From contig NZ_JACSCX010000002.1 of NCBI RefSeq assembly GCF_014333525.1, positions 434,001 to 498,000 on the forward strand: DNA of 64,000 nt, read 5' to 3'. The notes under the pieces were generated by a model, which did not search any database, was not told the DNA's origin, and saw only the letters and a program-made list of their open reading frames with translations. Source of the stretch: Hymenobacter puniceus (GTDB taxonomy: Bacteria; Bacteroidota; Bacteroidia; Cytophagales; Hymenobacteraceae). Shown here in pieces: positions 50,924 through 60,447 of the stretch; within the stretch, counting starts at the first letter, position 1; each line of letters begins with the position of its first letter. Both the position numbers and the translations under genes were made by a program.

Positions 50924-51337
50924 GGCGGGCGGGTAAGTGGTTGAGGCTCAACAGCAACTACGTACTACCGTCTGCTGATAGATTTAGCTTGCGGGCAGCT
51001 ACCACGAGGGCTCTGGCTGCAGCTAGGCCCGCGAAGAGCGTGTATCAGCACAACGCTGGTGTTTTCCGAGGAGTGGTGGAAGTAGTGGTTGCGTTGCGGA
51101 TACTGCTGGCGACTATATGAGGGCAGATGTTCCAGGACTACTCACAGCCGAGTGGCTAGCATATAGCTGGCAATCAGAGCAGCAGCTGGCAGCCGGCTTG
51201 GTAGTAAAATGGATGTATTGATTTGGATTGCTGCTATCTGCTAGTATATTTCCTTCGCTCTACATGCTGCAATTGCCAGACAAACAGAGTCATAAATTCA
51301 GTCCGGCTTATTTTTCTCTCACTTTTCAGGTTAATCC
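50924..51337. other. Intergenic region before the FN3 cargo gene
   Basis: 414 bases. I see no gene, strong hairpin or clear promoter. The last 120 bases are AT-rich and presumably hold the promoter of the next gene. Confidence 0.4.
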
Positions 51338-53872
51338 ATGCAGAAACTTCTACCCATTATTCGCCGTGCACGCCGTGGCTGGCGCCAACTCGCCGTAGCA
51401 GCTGGTAGTCTGGTGCTGTCTGCTTTAAGTCCGAGCCAGGCATGCGCTCAAGTGGATGCCTATCAGTTTGCGGCTACTGCAGGCACTTATGCCCCTTTGC
51501 CAGGCACAGCGTCCGTTGCTACTGCAGTGCAAAACGATGATGCTATTTCCACTGCGCTGCCTATTGGCTTCTCGTTTTCCTTCGACGGAATCCCATATAC
51601 CAATGTGTACGCTAGTTCTAACGGCTTTTTGTCGTTTAATAGCAGCGCTACCAGCAACCTGTCCAACAACCTGACAACCGGCGGTGGCGCCGGCCAGCTG
51701 CCGCTACTGGCCCCGCTATGGGACGATTTAGGTGGGGAACTGGCCAGCAGTGCCGCCCGCTACCAAACCACGGGCTCTGCGCCCAATCGGGTATTCACGT
51801 TTGAATGGCTGAATTGGTCGTGGAATTACAACGCCACGACGGCAGTAATATCGTTTCAGGTAAAGCTCTACGAGACGTCCAACCGGATAGAGTTTGTGTA
51901 TCGTCCTGAGGGCGGGGCAGTGAATTCGGCTTCTGCGTCCATTGGTATTGCCGGCACGGGCACGCCTGTGCCGTTCCTATCGGTGGCTAGTACCAGTGCT
52001 TCTCCAACGGTTAGCTCGGCTACTGAAACCAACACCATCAGCGCGCTGCCAGCAGCCGGCCAGATCTATGCATTTAGTCCTCCGCTGGCTACTGGCTGCC
52101 CTACGCCCCGCAACCTTGCCGTAACCAGTACTACGGCTACTTCGGCGGTGGTTACCTGGAGCGTCATTGGCGGCGGTGGTACGTTTTCCATCAACTACGG
52201 CCCCACCGGCTTCATCCCCGGCACGGGCGGGCAAACAATAACCAGCACCGGCACCTCCGTGACTATTCCGGGTCTGGCGGCTAGTACAAATTACCAGTTC
52301 TACGTTACGCAGCTTTGCTCGGGCAGCACTTCCAGCCGCTCCAACGTAGGCACCTTCCGCACGGATTGCGTAACGCCGACCTATGCTACGCTGCCATTTA
52401 GCGAGACATTCGAGAACACCTGGCTTAGCCGTTGCGCCACGCGCGACGTGCCCGGCAACAACTGGCGCAACACGCCACTGACGGGCAACAACTCCTGGCG
52501 GCGTGAGGATGACGGAGCAGCTGGCAACTGGGGCTCGCCTACCAGCTACGCCTACACGCCCACTGGCAGCCAGAGCAGCGCCCACTCGGCCCGCTTCCAC
52601 AGCGGCAGCGCCAGCGCTGGCCTGATCGGCACTATGGACCTGTACGTGAATCTGAGCGGCGCCGGAGCTCGGGAACTGTCGTTCGACTACATCAATACCA
52701 CGGGTTCTGACTCGCTGACGGTGCAGATTTCTACGAACGGCGGCGCCACCTTTGGGCCGCTGCTGCTGCGCCTGGGAAGCGCCGCCGGCGGCTTCCGCGC
52801 CCAGACATTGGCCTTGGCCAGCACGTCGGCTACTACTGTGATTCGCTTCCGCGCCCGTGCTGACTTCGGCTCGACGGATATTGGCCTCGACAACGTCACG
52901 ATTTCTTCCTGCCCACGTGTCAGCAATGTGGCCGTGAGCAATATTACGGGCAATACGGCCACGGTTACTTTCACGCCGGTAGCGGGCTCGGGAGGCTACA
53001 CGGTGGTGGCTACGCCAACTACCGGTCCGGCAGTCACGGCTACGGGCAGCAACTCACCGATCCAACTTACGGGGCTGCAGGGGCTGATGCAATACACAGT
53101 GGGCGTGACGAGCAACTGCGGCGCAGGCCAGTCGTCGGCTCCCGTAACAGCCACTTTCACTACGCTGCTGCCGCCTATTTCCAACGACGAGCCGTGCACA
53201 GCTACGGCGCTGCCAGCCAATGGCACCGCCCTAACGACTTCCAACCTGGGGGCTACGGCCTCAACGGCCAACGGCTACGCCAATCCGGGTTGCTCGCCTG
53301 CCGCCAACCCTAAAGACGTGTGGTTTTCATTCGTGGCTCCCAGCAACGGACCCCGCACGCTGGTCGTGACGGGGGCTGCCGCTGGCCAGGTACGTTTGTT
53401 TTCAGCCACATCCTGCAACGGTCCGTTCACGCAGCTGGCCTGCCGAGCCAGTACCGGCTCTGGCACGGCCGCCGGCCCGCTGCCAGTGCCTTCGCTCACG
53501 ATTGGTGCTACGTACTACGTTTCGGTGTCGGGCTACGGCTCCAGCGATACACAAGGCACCTTCACTATTGCGCTAACTTCTACACTAAGCACAGGGCTTG
53601 GCCAGCTGCCCGGCGGCGAGGTGAGTGTATTCCCAACACCACACCAGAATGGCCCGCTTACGCTGCGCCTGCGCGGTGTGGAAGCCAGTGTATCGGTAGT
53701 GCACGTGGCGCTGCACAACGCGCTGGGCCAGCAAGTGATGCAGCAGCAGTTGGCTGCCCGGGGTGGAATGCTGGAGCAGCAGCTGCCTGTGCAGGAGCTG
53801 GCTAAAGGCTTCTACACGCTGCGAATACAGGTGGGAGCACACACCCTAACGCGCAAAGTAGTACTGGAATAG
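51338..53872 (+). CDS. Secreted multidomain fibronectin-type protein with T9SS sorting domain
   Basis: 844 residues: signal peptide (about 1-38, ending ACAQ), an N-terminal beta region (40-250), a first FN3 domain (about 255-340), a lectin-like jelly roll (about 345-525), a second FN3 (about 526-610), a PPC-type domain (about 620-745) and a C-terminal T9SS-like sorting domain (last 75 residues; VFPTPHQNGPLTLRL instead of the usual YPNP). It is very likely a T9SS-exported surface protein. No enzyme motif is seen. ATG 51338. It is transcribed alone, with a strong terminator. Confidence 0.85.
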   Translation: MQKLLPIIRRARRGWRQLAVAAGSLVLSALSPSQACAQVDAYQFAATAGTYAPLPGTASVATAVQNDDAISTALPIGFSFSFDGIPYTNVYASSNGFLSFNSSATSNLSNNLTTGGGAGQLPLLAPLWDDLGGELASSAARYQTTGSAPNRVFTFEWLNWSWNYNATTAVISFQVKLYETSNRIEFVYRPEGGAVNSASASIGIAGTGTPVPFLSVASTSASPTVSSATETNTISALPAAGQIYAFSPPLATGCPTPRNLAVTSTTATSAVVTWSVIGGGGTFSINYGPTGFIPGTGGQTITSTGTSVTIPGLAASTNYQFYVTQLCSGSTSSRSNVGTFRTDCVTPTYATLPFSETFENTWLSRCATRDVPGNNWRNTPLTGNNSWRREDDGAAGNWGSPTSYAYTPTGSQSSAHSARFHSGSASAGLIGTMDLYVNLSGAGARELSFDYINTTGSDSLTVQISTNGGATFGPLLLRLGSAAGGFRAQTLALASTSATTVIRFRARADFGSTDIGLDNVTISSCPRVSNVAVSNITGNTATVTFTPVAGSGGYTVVATPTTGPAVTATGSNSPIQLTGLQGLMQYTVGVTSNCGAGQSSAPVTATFTTLLPPISNDEPCTATALPANGTALTTSNLGATASTANGYANPGCSPAANPKDVWFSFVAPSNGPRTLVVTGAAAGQVRLFSATSCNGPFTQLACRASTGSGTAAGPLPVPSLTIGATYYVSVSGYGSSDTQGTFTIALTSTLSTGLGQLPGGEVSVFPTPHQNGPLTLRLRGVEASVSVVHVALHNALGQQVMQQQLAARGGMLEQQLPVQELAKGFYTLRIQVGAHTLTRKVVLE

Positions 53873-53913
53873 CTGGCCTTTTCGTAAGGTAGATTTGCCG
53901 TGCACTGTCAGGT

Positions 53914-53946
53914 AAAGAGGGCCAAACCCGCGTTTGGCCCTCTTTT
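53914..53946 (+). terminator. Intrinsic terminator of the FN3 cargo gene
   Basis: A perfect 14-bp stem AAAGAGGGCCAAAC with its complement, loop CCGC, then TTTTCTTG. Confidence 0.9.
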
Positions 53947-54088
53947 CTTGTTTTTGTACTGTGGCGGTTCACTATTGCGCGGGTGCGGGCAAGCACCACA
54001 GTACAACCCCGGCCTGAGTGGCGCGTAGATGCAATGCTTTCCGATGCAGGGTGCTGTGCCCGGCCTTCGCTCAGCGTTTCTGCTTCCT

Positions 54089-55357
54089 ATGCTAAAATGG
54101 CTACTCGGGATTCTGGTGCTTCTGGCGCTGTCTCCCTCTTCCGCATCCGCCTACTCGGTGCTTACGCATCAAGCCAACATCGATTCTACCTGGTCGCGCT
54201 GCCTGATGCCGATGCTGCAGAAGCGCTACCCGGGGGCCACTGAAGAGCAGCTCATCGAGGCCAAAAGCTACGCCTACGGCGGCTCTATCATTCAGGATAT
54301 GGGCTTTTACCCATTCGGCTCAAAGCTGTTCACGAACATGACGCATTATGTGCGCAGCGGCGATTTTGTGCGCAACCTGCTGGACGAGGCACACGGCCGC
54401 AACGAATACGCCTTTGCCCTGGGTGCCCTGTCGCACTACACGGCCGATGTTATCGGCCATCCGGAAGGCACCAACAAAGCCATGGCCTCCGTTTACCCCG
54501 ACCTGCGCCGCAAATTCGGCACGGAAATCAGCTATGAGGAAGCCCCAGTGCAGCATACGCAGCTGGAATTTGCCTTTGATGTGGTGCAGCTGGCCGCCGG
54601 CCGCTACCGCACCGCCGACTACCAGCGCTACATCGGGTTTCAGGTAAGCAAGCCAGTGCTGGAGCGAGCCTTCCTCAAAACGTATGGCTTGGAACTGGGC
54701 AAAGTAATCTTCAATGTAGATCTGGCCGTCAGCTCGTTTCGGTTTGCGGTGCGCAGCCTGATTCCGATTGCCAGCCGGGCGGCGTGGCAGTCGCAGAAAA
54801 AGGAAATCCGCCGCCTCAGCCCCCAAGCCCGCCGCCGCGAGTACATCTACGACCAGAGTGAGCAGGAGTACCGGGCGCAATATGGCACCGACTATCAGAA
54901 GCCCGGCACGGGTGCCCGCCTGTTGTCATACTTCGTGCGGGTGCTCCCCAAGGTTGGCCCGCTAGAGCCGTTTGCTTTCAAGCTGCCAACTCCGGAAGCC
55001 CAGACATTATTTCGGGCGAGCTTCCGCAACGTCATGGTAAATTACTGCCGCCACGTAGAGGCCGAGCCGACTGATACGCTTACAGCGTCTAGGCAGGTGC
55101 TGCCCAACACAGACTTTGATACGGGCCGCCCCACAGCAATAGGCGAGTACGAGCTAACCGACGAAGCTTACGGCGAATGGGTGCGCAAGCTGGCCGACAG
55201 TAAGTTTGAGGGCCTGACGGCTCCGGTGAAGCAGAATATCCTTGCATTTTTTGGCCCGGCTTCCAAAGAGCCAGTCAATACGGAAGAGAAGGAAACGGAT
55301 ACCCGCGCCAAAACTATAGAAGCCTTGGTGCAGCTGAAAGCCACAACCCCGAAGTAG
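54089..55357 (+). CDS. Secreted zinc-dependent phospholipase C-like protein
   Basis: 422 residues with a signal peptide (1-21, MLKWLLGILVL to SASA). Mature protein starts YSVLTHQ and shows the metal-site pattern of the zinc phospholipase C/P1 nuclease fold: an early His (THQANID), YAYGGSIIQDMGFYP, HYVRSGDF, FALGALSHYTADVIGHP. The ALSHYTADVIGHP segment provides His and Asp ligands. Substrate unknown; phospholipids or other phosphodiesters. ATG 54089; the frame reaches back to 54029, but the signal starts here. It ends at a palindrome. Confidence 0.87.
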   Translation: MLKWLLGILVLLALSPSSASAYSVLTHQANIDSTWSRCLMPMLQKRYPGATEEQLIEAKSYAYGGSIIQDMGFYPFGSKLFTNMTHYVRSGDFVRNLLDEAHGRNEYAFALGALSHYTADVIGHPEGTNKAMASVYPDLRRKFGTEISYEEAPVQHTQLEFAFDVVQLAAGRYRTADYQRYIGFQVSKPVLERAFLKTYGLELGKVIFNVDLAVSSFRFAVRSLIPIASRAAWQSQKKEIRRLSPQARRREYIYDQSEQEYRAQYGTDYQKPGTGARLLSYFVRVLPKVGPLEPFAFKLPTPEAQTLFRASFRNVMVNYCRHVEAEPTDTLTASRQVLPNTDFDTGRPTAIGEYELTDEAYGEWVRKLADSKFEGLTAPVKQNILAFFGPASKEPVNTEEKETDTRAKTIEALVQLKATTPK

Positions 55358-55382
55358 CGCACCATGCAAACCACTGCACCCA

Positions 55383-55444
55383 TAACGCAGTGCGGGCGCA
55401 ACGCCAAGCCACTAATGGCCTGGCGTTGCGCCCGCACTGCGTTA
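55383..55444. repeat. Nested palindrome after the phospholipase-like gene
   Basis: 55383-55406 pairs perfectly with 55421-55444 (24 bp). Inside the loop, GCCA and TGGC form a second small stem. It lies between convergent genes (55357 and 55457). Confidence 0.88.
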
Positions 55445-55456
55445 CACTCACTCTGC

Positions 55457-55642
55457 TTAGTACTGGCGGTAAACCTTGTAGGTGCGGTATACCGGGCGGT
55501 GGATTTTGCCGGGCTTCTGCTTGACGGTAGTGCGCAGAATCGGTAACCGAAAAAACGGCTGGGCTGCGACTGTGAATGCCGAGCAAACGCTCAGCACAAC
55601 AAAAACCAGAATCAGCGAAAGGCGGCAGAGAAGGGCGAACAT
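55457..55642 (-). CDS. Small exported or membrane peptide, 61 residues
   Basis: Reads MFALLCRLSLILVFVVLSVC, then AFTVAAQPFFRLPILRTTVK and a basic tail HRPVYRTYKVYRQY. The first 25 residues could be a signal peptide (cleavage after VAA) or a membrane anchor; the remainder is basic. No family recognised. It lies between the palindrome and the efflux operon, on the minus strand; ATG 55642 is used. It may be a real small gene, but evidence is limited. Confidence 0.45.
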   Translation of the reverse strand: MFALLCRLSLILVFVVLSVCSAFTVAAQPFFRLPILRTTVKQKPGKIHRPVYRTYKVYRQY

Positions 55643-55824
55643 AGTGCAATAGGTGTGTGGGAGCGAGCTTCCTATCAAGCAGCCCTTGTGGACGTTCCAG
55701 CGAGGAAGTACACAAACCTACAGTATCTGTCAGCCCCAAAACGTTGGTTTCGCCGGGCCGGGGTGGTTTGCCCGTCAAACCATGCATTTACCCGACAAAG
55801 CCCAGTGACAATCCTAGTGCGTCG

Positions 55825-57228
55825 TTAGCTGCCTTCCTGCACCAGACCACTGCTTAGGCGGCGCAGTACAATCTCAGCCTGCTTGGCCTGATATCGGATA
55901 TCAAGCAGCCGTACTTCGGCATCTAGCTGGGTGCGCTGGGCTTCGCGCAGCGCCAGCGGCACTAGTAAGCCCAGGCGGTAGCGCTCCAGGGCAATAGCCA
56001 CATTCTCGCGGGCCAGCAGGATGTTGGCTTCCTCCAGCTCCAGCAGCTGCAAACGGTTCTGATACTGGGCGTAAGCCTGCTCGGCTTCGGCTTCCAGCTG
56101 CAGCTGCGTCTGGCCCAGCAGCAAGTTGCTGCGTTCCTCGCCGATGCGGGCATTCTGCTCTAAACGGTTGCGGTTGAATCCGTCGAAGATGGGAATAGTG
56201 GCCACTACGCCGTAATTGAGGCCATAAGTACGGCCCGTGTTGGTTACAAGCTGAGTACCGAAAAAGGCGGCTCCGTTGATATTGCGGTTGTAGCCATAGC
56301 CAGTGGTAAGGCCGATCTGTGGGAAGCGCGAGGCGCGCACCAGCTTTCGGTCGTAGGTGGCAATTTCGGTGTTGAGGCGGGCCTGCTGCAGCCGCGGGTT
56401 GCTTTGCTGAATGGCCTGCGCTACGCCTTCGCGGCTTAGGTTGGTAGCCACCACAATAGAGTCGGCGGGGCGAAAGTTGAGGCGTGGGGCGCGGCCCAGC
56501 AGGTTGTTGAGGTTGATTTTAGCGGTCTGCAGTGCTTCCTGCTGCTGAATCAGCAACGAGCGGTCAGCATTGTAATCGACGCGGGCTGTCAGCACTTCCA
56601 CTTTAGCGCTTACGCCTACATCCACCCGGGCCTGTGTCAGGTCGATGCGGGCCTGCCCGATTTTCAGGGCTTCTTCGCTGGCTTTAATTTTTCCGGACTC
56701 ACGCACCACCACATAATATGCGTCGGTGATGTTGGCTACCGTTTCCTCTACCGTGGCGCGGGTAAGCTGGCGCTGGCTTTGCTCCAAGGATTTCAGCCGA
56801 TCATAGGCGATGAACATGCCCAGGCCATCAAAAATGGTCCAAGTAGCAGCCACGTTGGCGTTGAGTAGGTTGGACTGCGCGCCGTTGGCAATACTGGCCT
56901 CAGGCCGCGCCGACGACTCCTGCCGCACGTTGTTGCGGTTGAAGTTGCGGGTCAGGTTGCCGTTCACTACCGGCAGCTGGCCGGCGTTGCCGCGGGTTAC
57001 GTTGTTTTCAGAAATGCGCTCATCCTGCCGCGAAACCCGAATGTCGTAGTTGTTTTCCAGACCCAGCCGAATGGCCTCGGCCAGCGTGAGCGGCGGCGCA
57101 TCGGCCACAGTTTCCGGCTTTTCTGTCTGCGGCTTGCTGGCTGGCTGCTTGGAAGGCAAAACCGGCTGTTGCGCCAGCACCGGCAGGGGCAGAGCCAGCA
57201 GAAAAGTGAAAAGGAAGGAGCGGGACAT
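55825..57228 (-). CDS. TolC family outer-membrane efflux protein
   Basis: 467 residues with signal peptide (about 1-20, LLALPLPVLAQ). It has the duplicated OEP helical hairpins of TolC: PLTLAEAIRLGLENNYDIRVSR, TWTIFDGLGMF, DLTQARVDVGVSAKVEV-type coiled coil, then TIPIFDGFNRNRLEQNAR and LERYRLGLLVPLALREAQ. It is the outer-membrane duct for the RND pump genes upstream. It starts at ATG 57228, 47 bases after the pump stop. An earlier ATG (57237) would add 3 residues. Confidence 0.93.
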   Translation of the reverse strand: MSRSFLFTFLLALPLPVLAQQPVLPSKQPASKPQTEKPETVADAPPLTLAEAIRLGLENNYDIRVSRQDERISENNVTRGNAGQLPVVNGNLTRNFNRNNVRQESSARPEASIANGAQSNLLNANVAATWTIFDGLGMFIAYDRLKSLEQSQRQLTRATVEETVANITDAYYVVVRESGKIKASEEALKIGQARIDLTQARVDVGVSAKVEVLTARVDYNADRSLLIQQQEALQTAKINLNNLLGRAPRLNFRPADSIVVATNLSREGVAQAIQQSNPRLQQARLNTEIATYDRKLVRASRFPQIGLTTGYGYNRNINGAAFFGTQLVTNTGRTYGLNYGVVATIPIFDGFNRNRLEQNARIGEERSNLLLGQTQLQLEAEAEQAYAQYQNRLQLLELEEANILLARENVAIALERYRLGLLVPLALREAQRTQLDAEVRLLDIRYQAKQAEIVLRRLSSGLVQEGS

Positions 57229-57275
57229 GAAGTGCATCAACTGGAAAGAAAATCGGAAGCAGGCAATGGCTGCAA

Positions 57276-60200
57276 TCAGGCCGTAACGGCCTTCTTTTTG
57301 GCGGCCTCCTGCTTCTGGCTGTGCTTTTTGGCCGTAGCGAAATACGAGTACATAACGGGCACTACGTACAGCGTGAGGCCGGTGGCGAAGAACAGGCCGC
57401 CCACCACGCCAATACCCATGGCCCGGCGGCTCAGGGCGCCGGCACCCGTGGCAATGGCAATTGGCAGAATACCCAGAATGGCGCACAGGCTGGTCATCAG
57501 AATGGGGCGGAAACGGGCCGTGGCGCCTTCAATCAGGCCGGTCATATAGTCTTTGCCATTCTCCACCTGCTGGTTGGCAAACTCCACAATGAGGATGCCG
57601 TTTTTGGTCACGAGACCCACCAGCATGATGATGCCGATCTGCGAAAACAGGTTCAGCGTCTGGTTGAAGTACCACAAGCTCAGCAAGGCGCCGGACAGCG
57701 CCAGTGGCACTGTCACCATAATGATGACCGGGTCGCGGAAGCTTTCAAACTGCGCGGCCAGTACCAGATAAATCAGCACCAACGCCAGCCCAAAGGCAAA
57801 CACCAGCGACGATGAGCTTTCCTGAAAGTCGCGCGAGGCGCCCGACAGCTCGGTGGTGAACGTGTCGTCGAGGTTCTTTTCGGCCAGGCCCTGCATAACG
57901 GCAATACCTTCGCCGAGGGTCTTGCCTGGGGCCAGAGAGGCTGAGAAGGTGGCCGAGTTGTAGCGGTTGAAGCGGTAAAGCTGGGGCGGTGTGCTGCTTT
58001 CCGTGAGGCGAATCACGTTGTCGAGCTGCACTAGCTGGCCTTCATTGTTTTTCACTGACAGCAGGCGTACATCCAGCGGCTGGTTGCGGTCTTCGCGCGC
58101 TACCTGCCCGATAATCTGGTACTGCTTGCCTTCCCGGATGAAGTAGCCGAAACGCTGTCCGCTCAGGCCCGACTGCAGCGTCTGGCTGATGCTCTGCACC
58201 GATACGCCCAGGCTCTGCGCCTTTTCACGGTCAATGTTCACGCGCAGCTCGGGCTTGTTGAACTTCAGGTTGACATCCACAAACTGAAACGTGGGGTCCT
58301 GGCGGGCAGCATCCAGGAACTTGGGCACCGCCGCGCGCAGCTTTTCAAAGTCCTGAGTCTGGATAACGAACTGCACGGGCAAGCCGCCACCTCCACCGCC
58401 AATACTCTGGTCCTGCGACACCGAGGTGCGGGCGGCCGTCAGCTTTTTCACGCCGGAGCTTAGGCCGGCCGCAATCTGGTCCTGAGTGCGGGGGCGCTCT
58501 TCGGCCTCCAGCAGCAGTACCCGCGCAATGCCGGAGTTGGAGCCACCTCCGAAGCCTGGGGAAGTCACGGCAAATACGCTGCTCAGGTTGGAGCCAGCCG
58601 AGTCCATGGCCATCTTGGTAAGCTGGTTCATGTAGGCATCCATGTACTCAAACGAGGCGCCTTCCGGACCAGTAGCATTGATGTTGACGCGGCTCCGGTC
58701 TTCCACCGGTGCCAACTCCGACGGAATGACTTTCATGAAAAACCAGATGCCCACGCCCGTGCCCACTACCACCAGCCAGGCTAGCCAGCGGTTGCGCAGG
58801 AATGTTTGCAGGCTGCTCTGATACCCTCCAATCATCTTCTCGAAGAAAGGCTCGGTTTTGCGGTAAAACCAGTTGTGCTTTTCCTGGCGCTTCAGCAGCA
58901 CCGAGCACATCATGGGCGTGAGCGTGAGCGACACAAACGCTGAAATCAGCACCGAACCGGCTACCACAATGCCGAACTCCCGGAACAGACGCCCGGTAAT
59001 ACCGGTCAGGAATACCACCGGCAGAAATACCGCCGCCAGCACCACCGTGGTGCTGACAACGGCCATCAGAATTTCCTCGGAACCTTTAATGGCGGCCGTT
59101 TTGGGATCTTCGCCTTCCTCGATGCGCGAGTAGATATTTTCCAGCACCACAATGGCGTCGTCTACCACCAGGCCAATAGCAAGCACCACGGCCAGCAGCG
59201 TCAGCACGTTGATGGAGAAATCGAGCAGGTACATCACGAAGAAAATACCCACCAACGACACCGGAATGGCCACCACCGGAATCAGCGTAGAGCGCCAGTC
59301 GCGCAGAAACAGGAAGATGATAATTACCACCAGCACAAAGGCCTCGATGATGGTGTGCTCCACTTCCTCAATGGATTTGCGGATAAACACTGAGTTGTCG
59401 AAGCCGGGCTTGAGCACCAGGTCTTTGGGCAGGTCCTTGCCATACAGCGCAATCCGCTCATTAAACTCGTCGGCAATGTCAATCTGGTTGGAGCCCGGCT
59501 GCGGAATGACGGCCAGTCCCACCATCGGCACGCCGTTTACCTTGAAAATCGTCTGGTCGTTTTCGGGGTACAATTCGGCGTAGCCGATGTCGGACAACCG
59601 CACCAGGGAAGAAGCGTCTTTGCGGATAATCAGGTTGTTGAAGTCGGCCACCGACGTCAGGCGTCCCATGGTGCGCAGCGTGAGCTGGGTGTTCTGGCCC
59701 TGCACCGAGCCGCTGGGCAGCTCCACGTTTTCGCGGGTGAGGGCGGCCTGCACGTCCACGGGGCTCACGCCCAGCGCCGACAGCTTCACGGGGTCCATCC
59801 ACAGGCGCATGGAGTACTTCCGCTCGCCGTACACGCGCACCTCCGATACGCCCGGAATCGTCTGCAGACGCTCTTTCAGAGTGTTGTTGGCGTAGTCGGT
59901 CAGTTCCAGCAGGGTGCGCTTGCTGGAGCTGAGGTAGGTCATGACAATGGGCTGGGAGTCGGCGTTGGCCTTGCTCACGATGGGCGGGTCGATGTCGCGC
60001 GGGAGGCGACCCTGCGCACCCGAAACCTTGTCGCGCACATCGTTGGCAGCAGTTTCCAGGTCGGCATCGAGGTCAAACTCCACGGTAATCTGGGTGCGGC
60101 CGTCGCGGGAGTTGGAGGTTAGATTCTTGATGCCCGCAATGCCGTTCAGGGCCTCTTCGAGCGGCTCGGTCACCTGGCCCTGCATCACGTCGGCAGAGGC

Positions 60201-60359
60201 CCCAGTATAGCTGGCCGAAACGGTAATGATGGGCGGGTCCACGCTGGGGTATTCCCGGATGCTGAGGTAGCGAAACCCAATCACGCCGAAAATCACGATG
60301 ACGAGGCTCATCACAATGGCGAGGACCGGGCGGTTTATACTGGTGCTGGATAAGCTCAT
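57276..60359 (-). CDS. RND efflux pump inner-membrane subunit (AcrB/MexB type)
   Basis: The 1027-residue proton-driven transporter has 12 membrane segments in two halves, with two large periplasmic loops each. N-terminus SINRPVLAIVMSLVIVIFGV; proton-relay Asp pair in LAIGLVVDDAIVVLENIYSRIEEG; VSLTLTPMMCSVLL in TM6; second half RPILMTSLCAILGILPIAIA. Substrates unknown (hydrophobic compounds likely). It is the middle gene of the adaptor-pump-TolC operon. ATG 60359. Confidence 0.95.
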   Translation of the reverse strand: MSLSSTSINRPVLAIVMSLVIVIFGVIGFRYLSIREYPSVDPPIITVSASYTGASADVMQGQVTEPLEEALNGIAGIKNLTSNSRDGRTQITVEFDLDADLETAANDVRDKVSGAQGRLPRDIDPPIVSKANADSQPIVMTYLSSSKRTLLELTDYANNTLKERLQTIPGVSEVRVYGERKYSMRLWMDPVKLSALGVSPVDVQAALTRENVELPSGSVQGQNTQLTLRTMGRLTSVADFNNLIIRKDASSLVRLSDIGYAELYPENDQTIFKVNGVPMVGLAVIPQPGSNQIDIADEFNERIALYGKDLPKDLVLKPGFDNSVFIRKSIEEVEHTIIEAFVLVVIIIFLFLRDWRSTLIPVVAIPVSLVGIFFVMYLLDFSINVLTLLAVVLAIGLVVDDAIVVLENIYSRIEEGEDPKTAAIKGSEEILMAVVSTTVVLAAVFLPVVFLTGITGRLFREFGIVVAGSVLISAFVSLTLTPMMCSVLLKRQEKHNWFYRKTEPFFEKMIGGYQSSLQTFLRNRWLAWLVVVGTGVGIWFFMKVIPSELAPVEDRSRVNINATGPEGASFEYMDAYMNQLTKMAMDSAGSNLSSVFAVTSPGFGGGSNSGIARVLLLEAEERPRTQDQIAAGLSSGVKKLTAARTSVSQDQSIGGGGGGLPVQFVIQTQDFEKLRAAVPKFLDAARQDPTFQFVDVNLKFNKPELRVNIDREKAQSLGVSVQSISQTLQSGLSGQRFGYFIREGKQYQIIGQVAREDRNQPLDVRLLSVKNNEGQLVQLDNVIRLTESSTPPQLYRFNRYNSATFSASLAPGKTLGEGIAVMQGLAEKNLDDTFTTELSGASRDFQESSSSLVFAFGLALVLIYLVLAAQFESFRDPVIIMVTVPLALSGALLSLWYFNQTLNLFSQIGIIMLVGLVTKNGILIVEFANQQVENGKDYMTGLIEGATARFRPILMTSLCAILGILPIAIATGAGALSRRAMGIGVVGGLFFATGLTLYVVPVMYSYFATAKKHSQKQEAAKKKAVTA

Positions 60360-60447
60360 GGCGTTGTTTCTCGCAGTGTTTCGCGGTATTGGCGCAGTGT
60401 TTCGCAGTGCTCTGGTGTCAGCACACGGCGAGATGCTGCGAGAAAAA

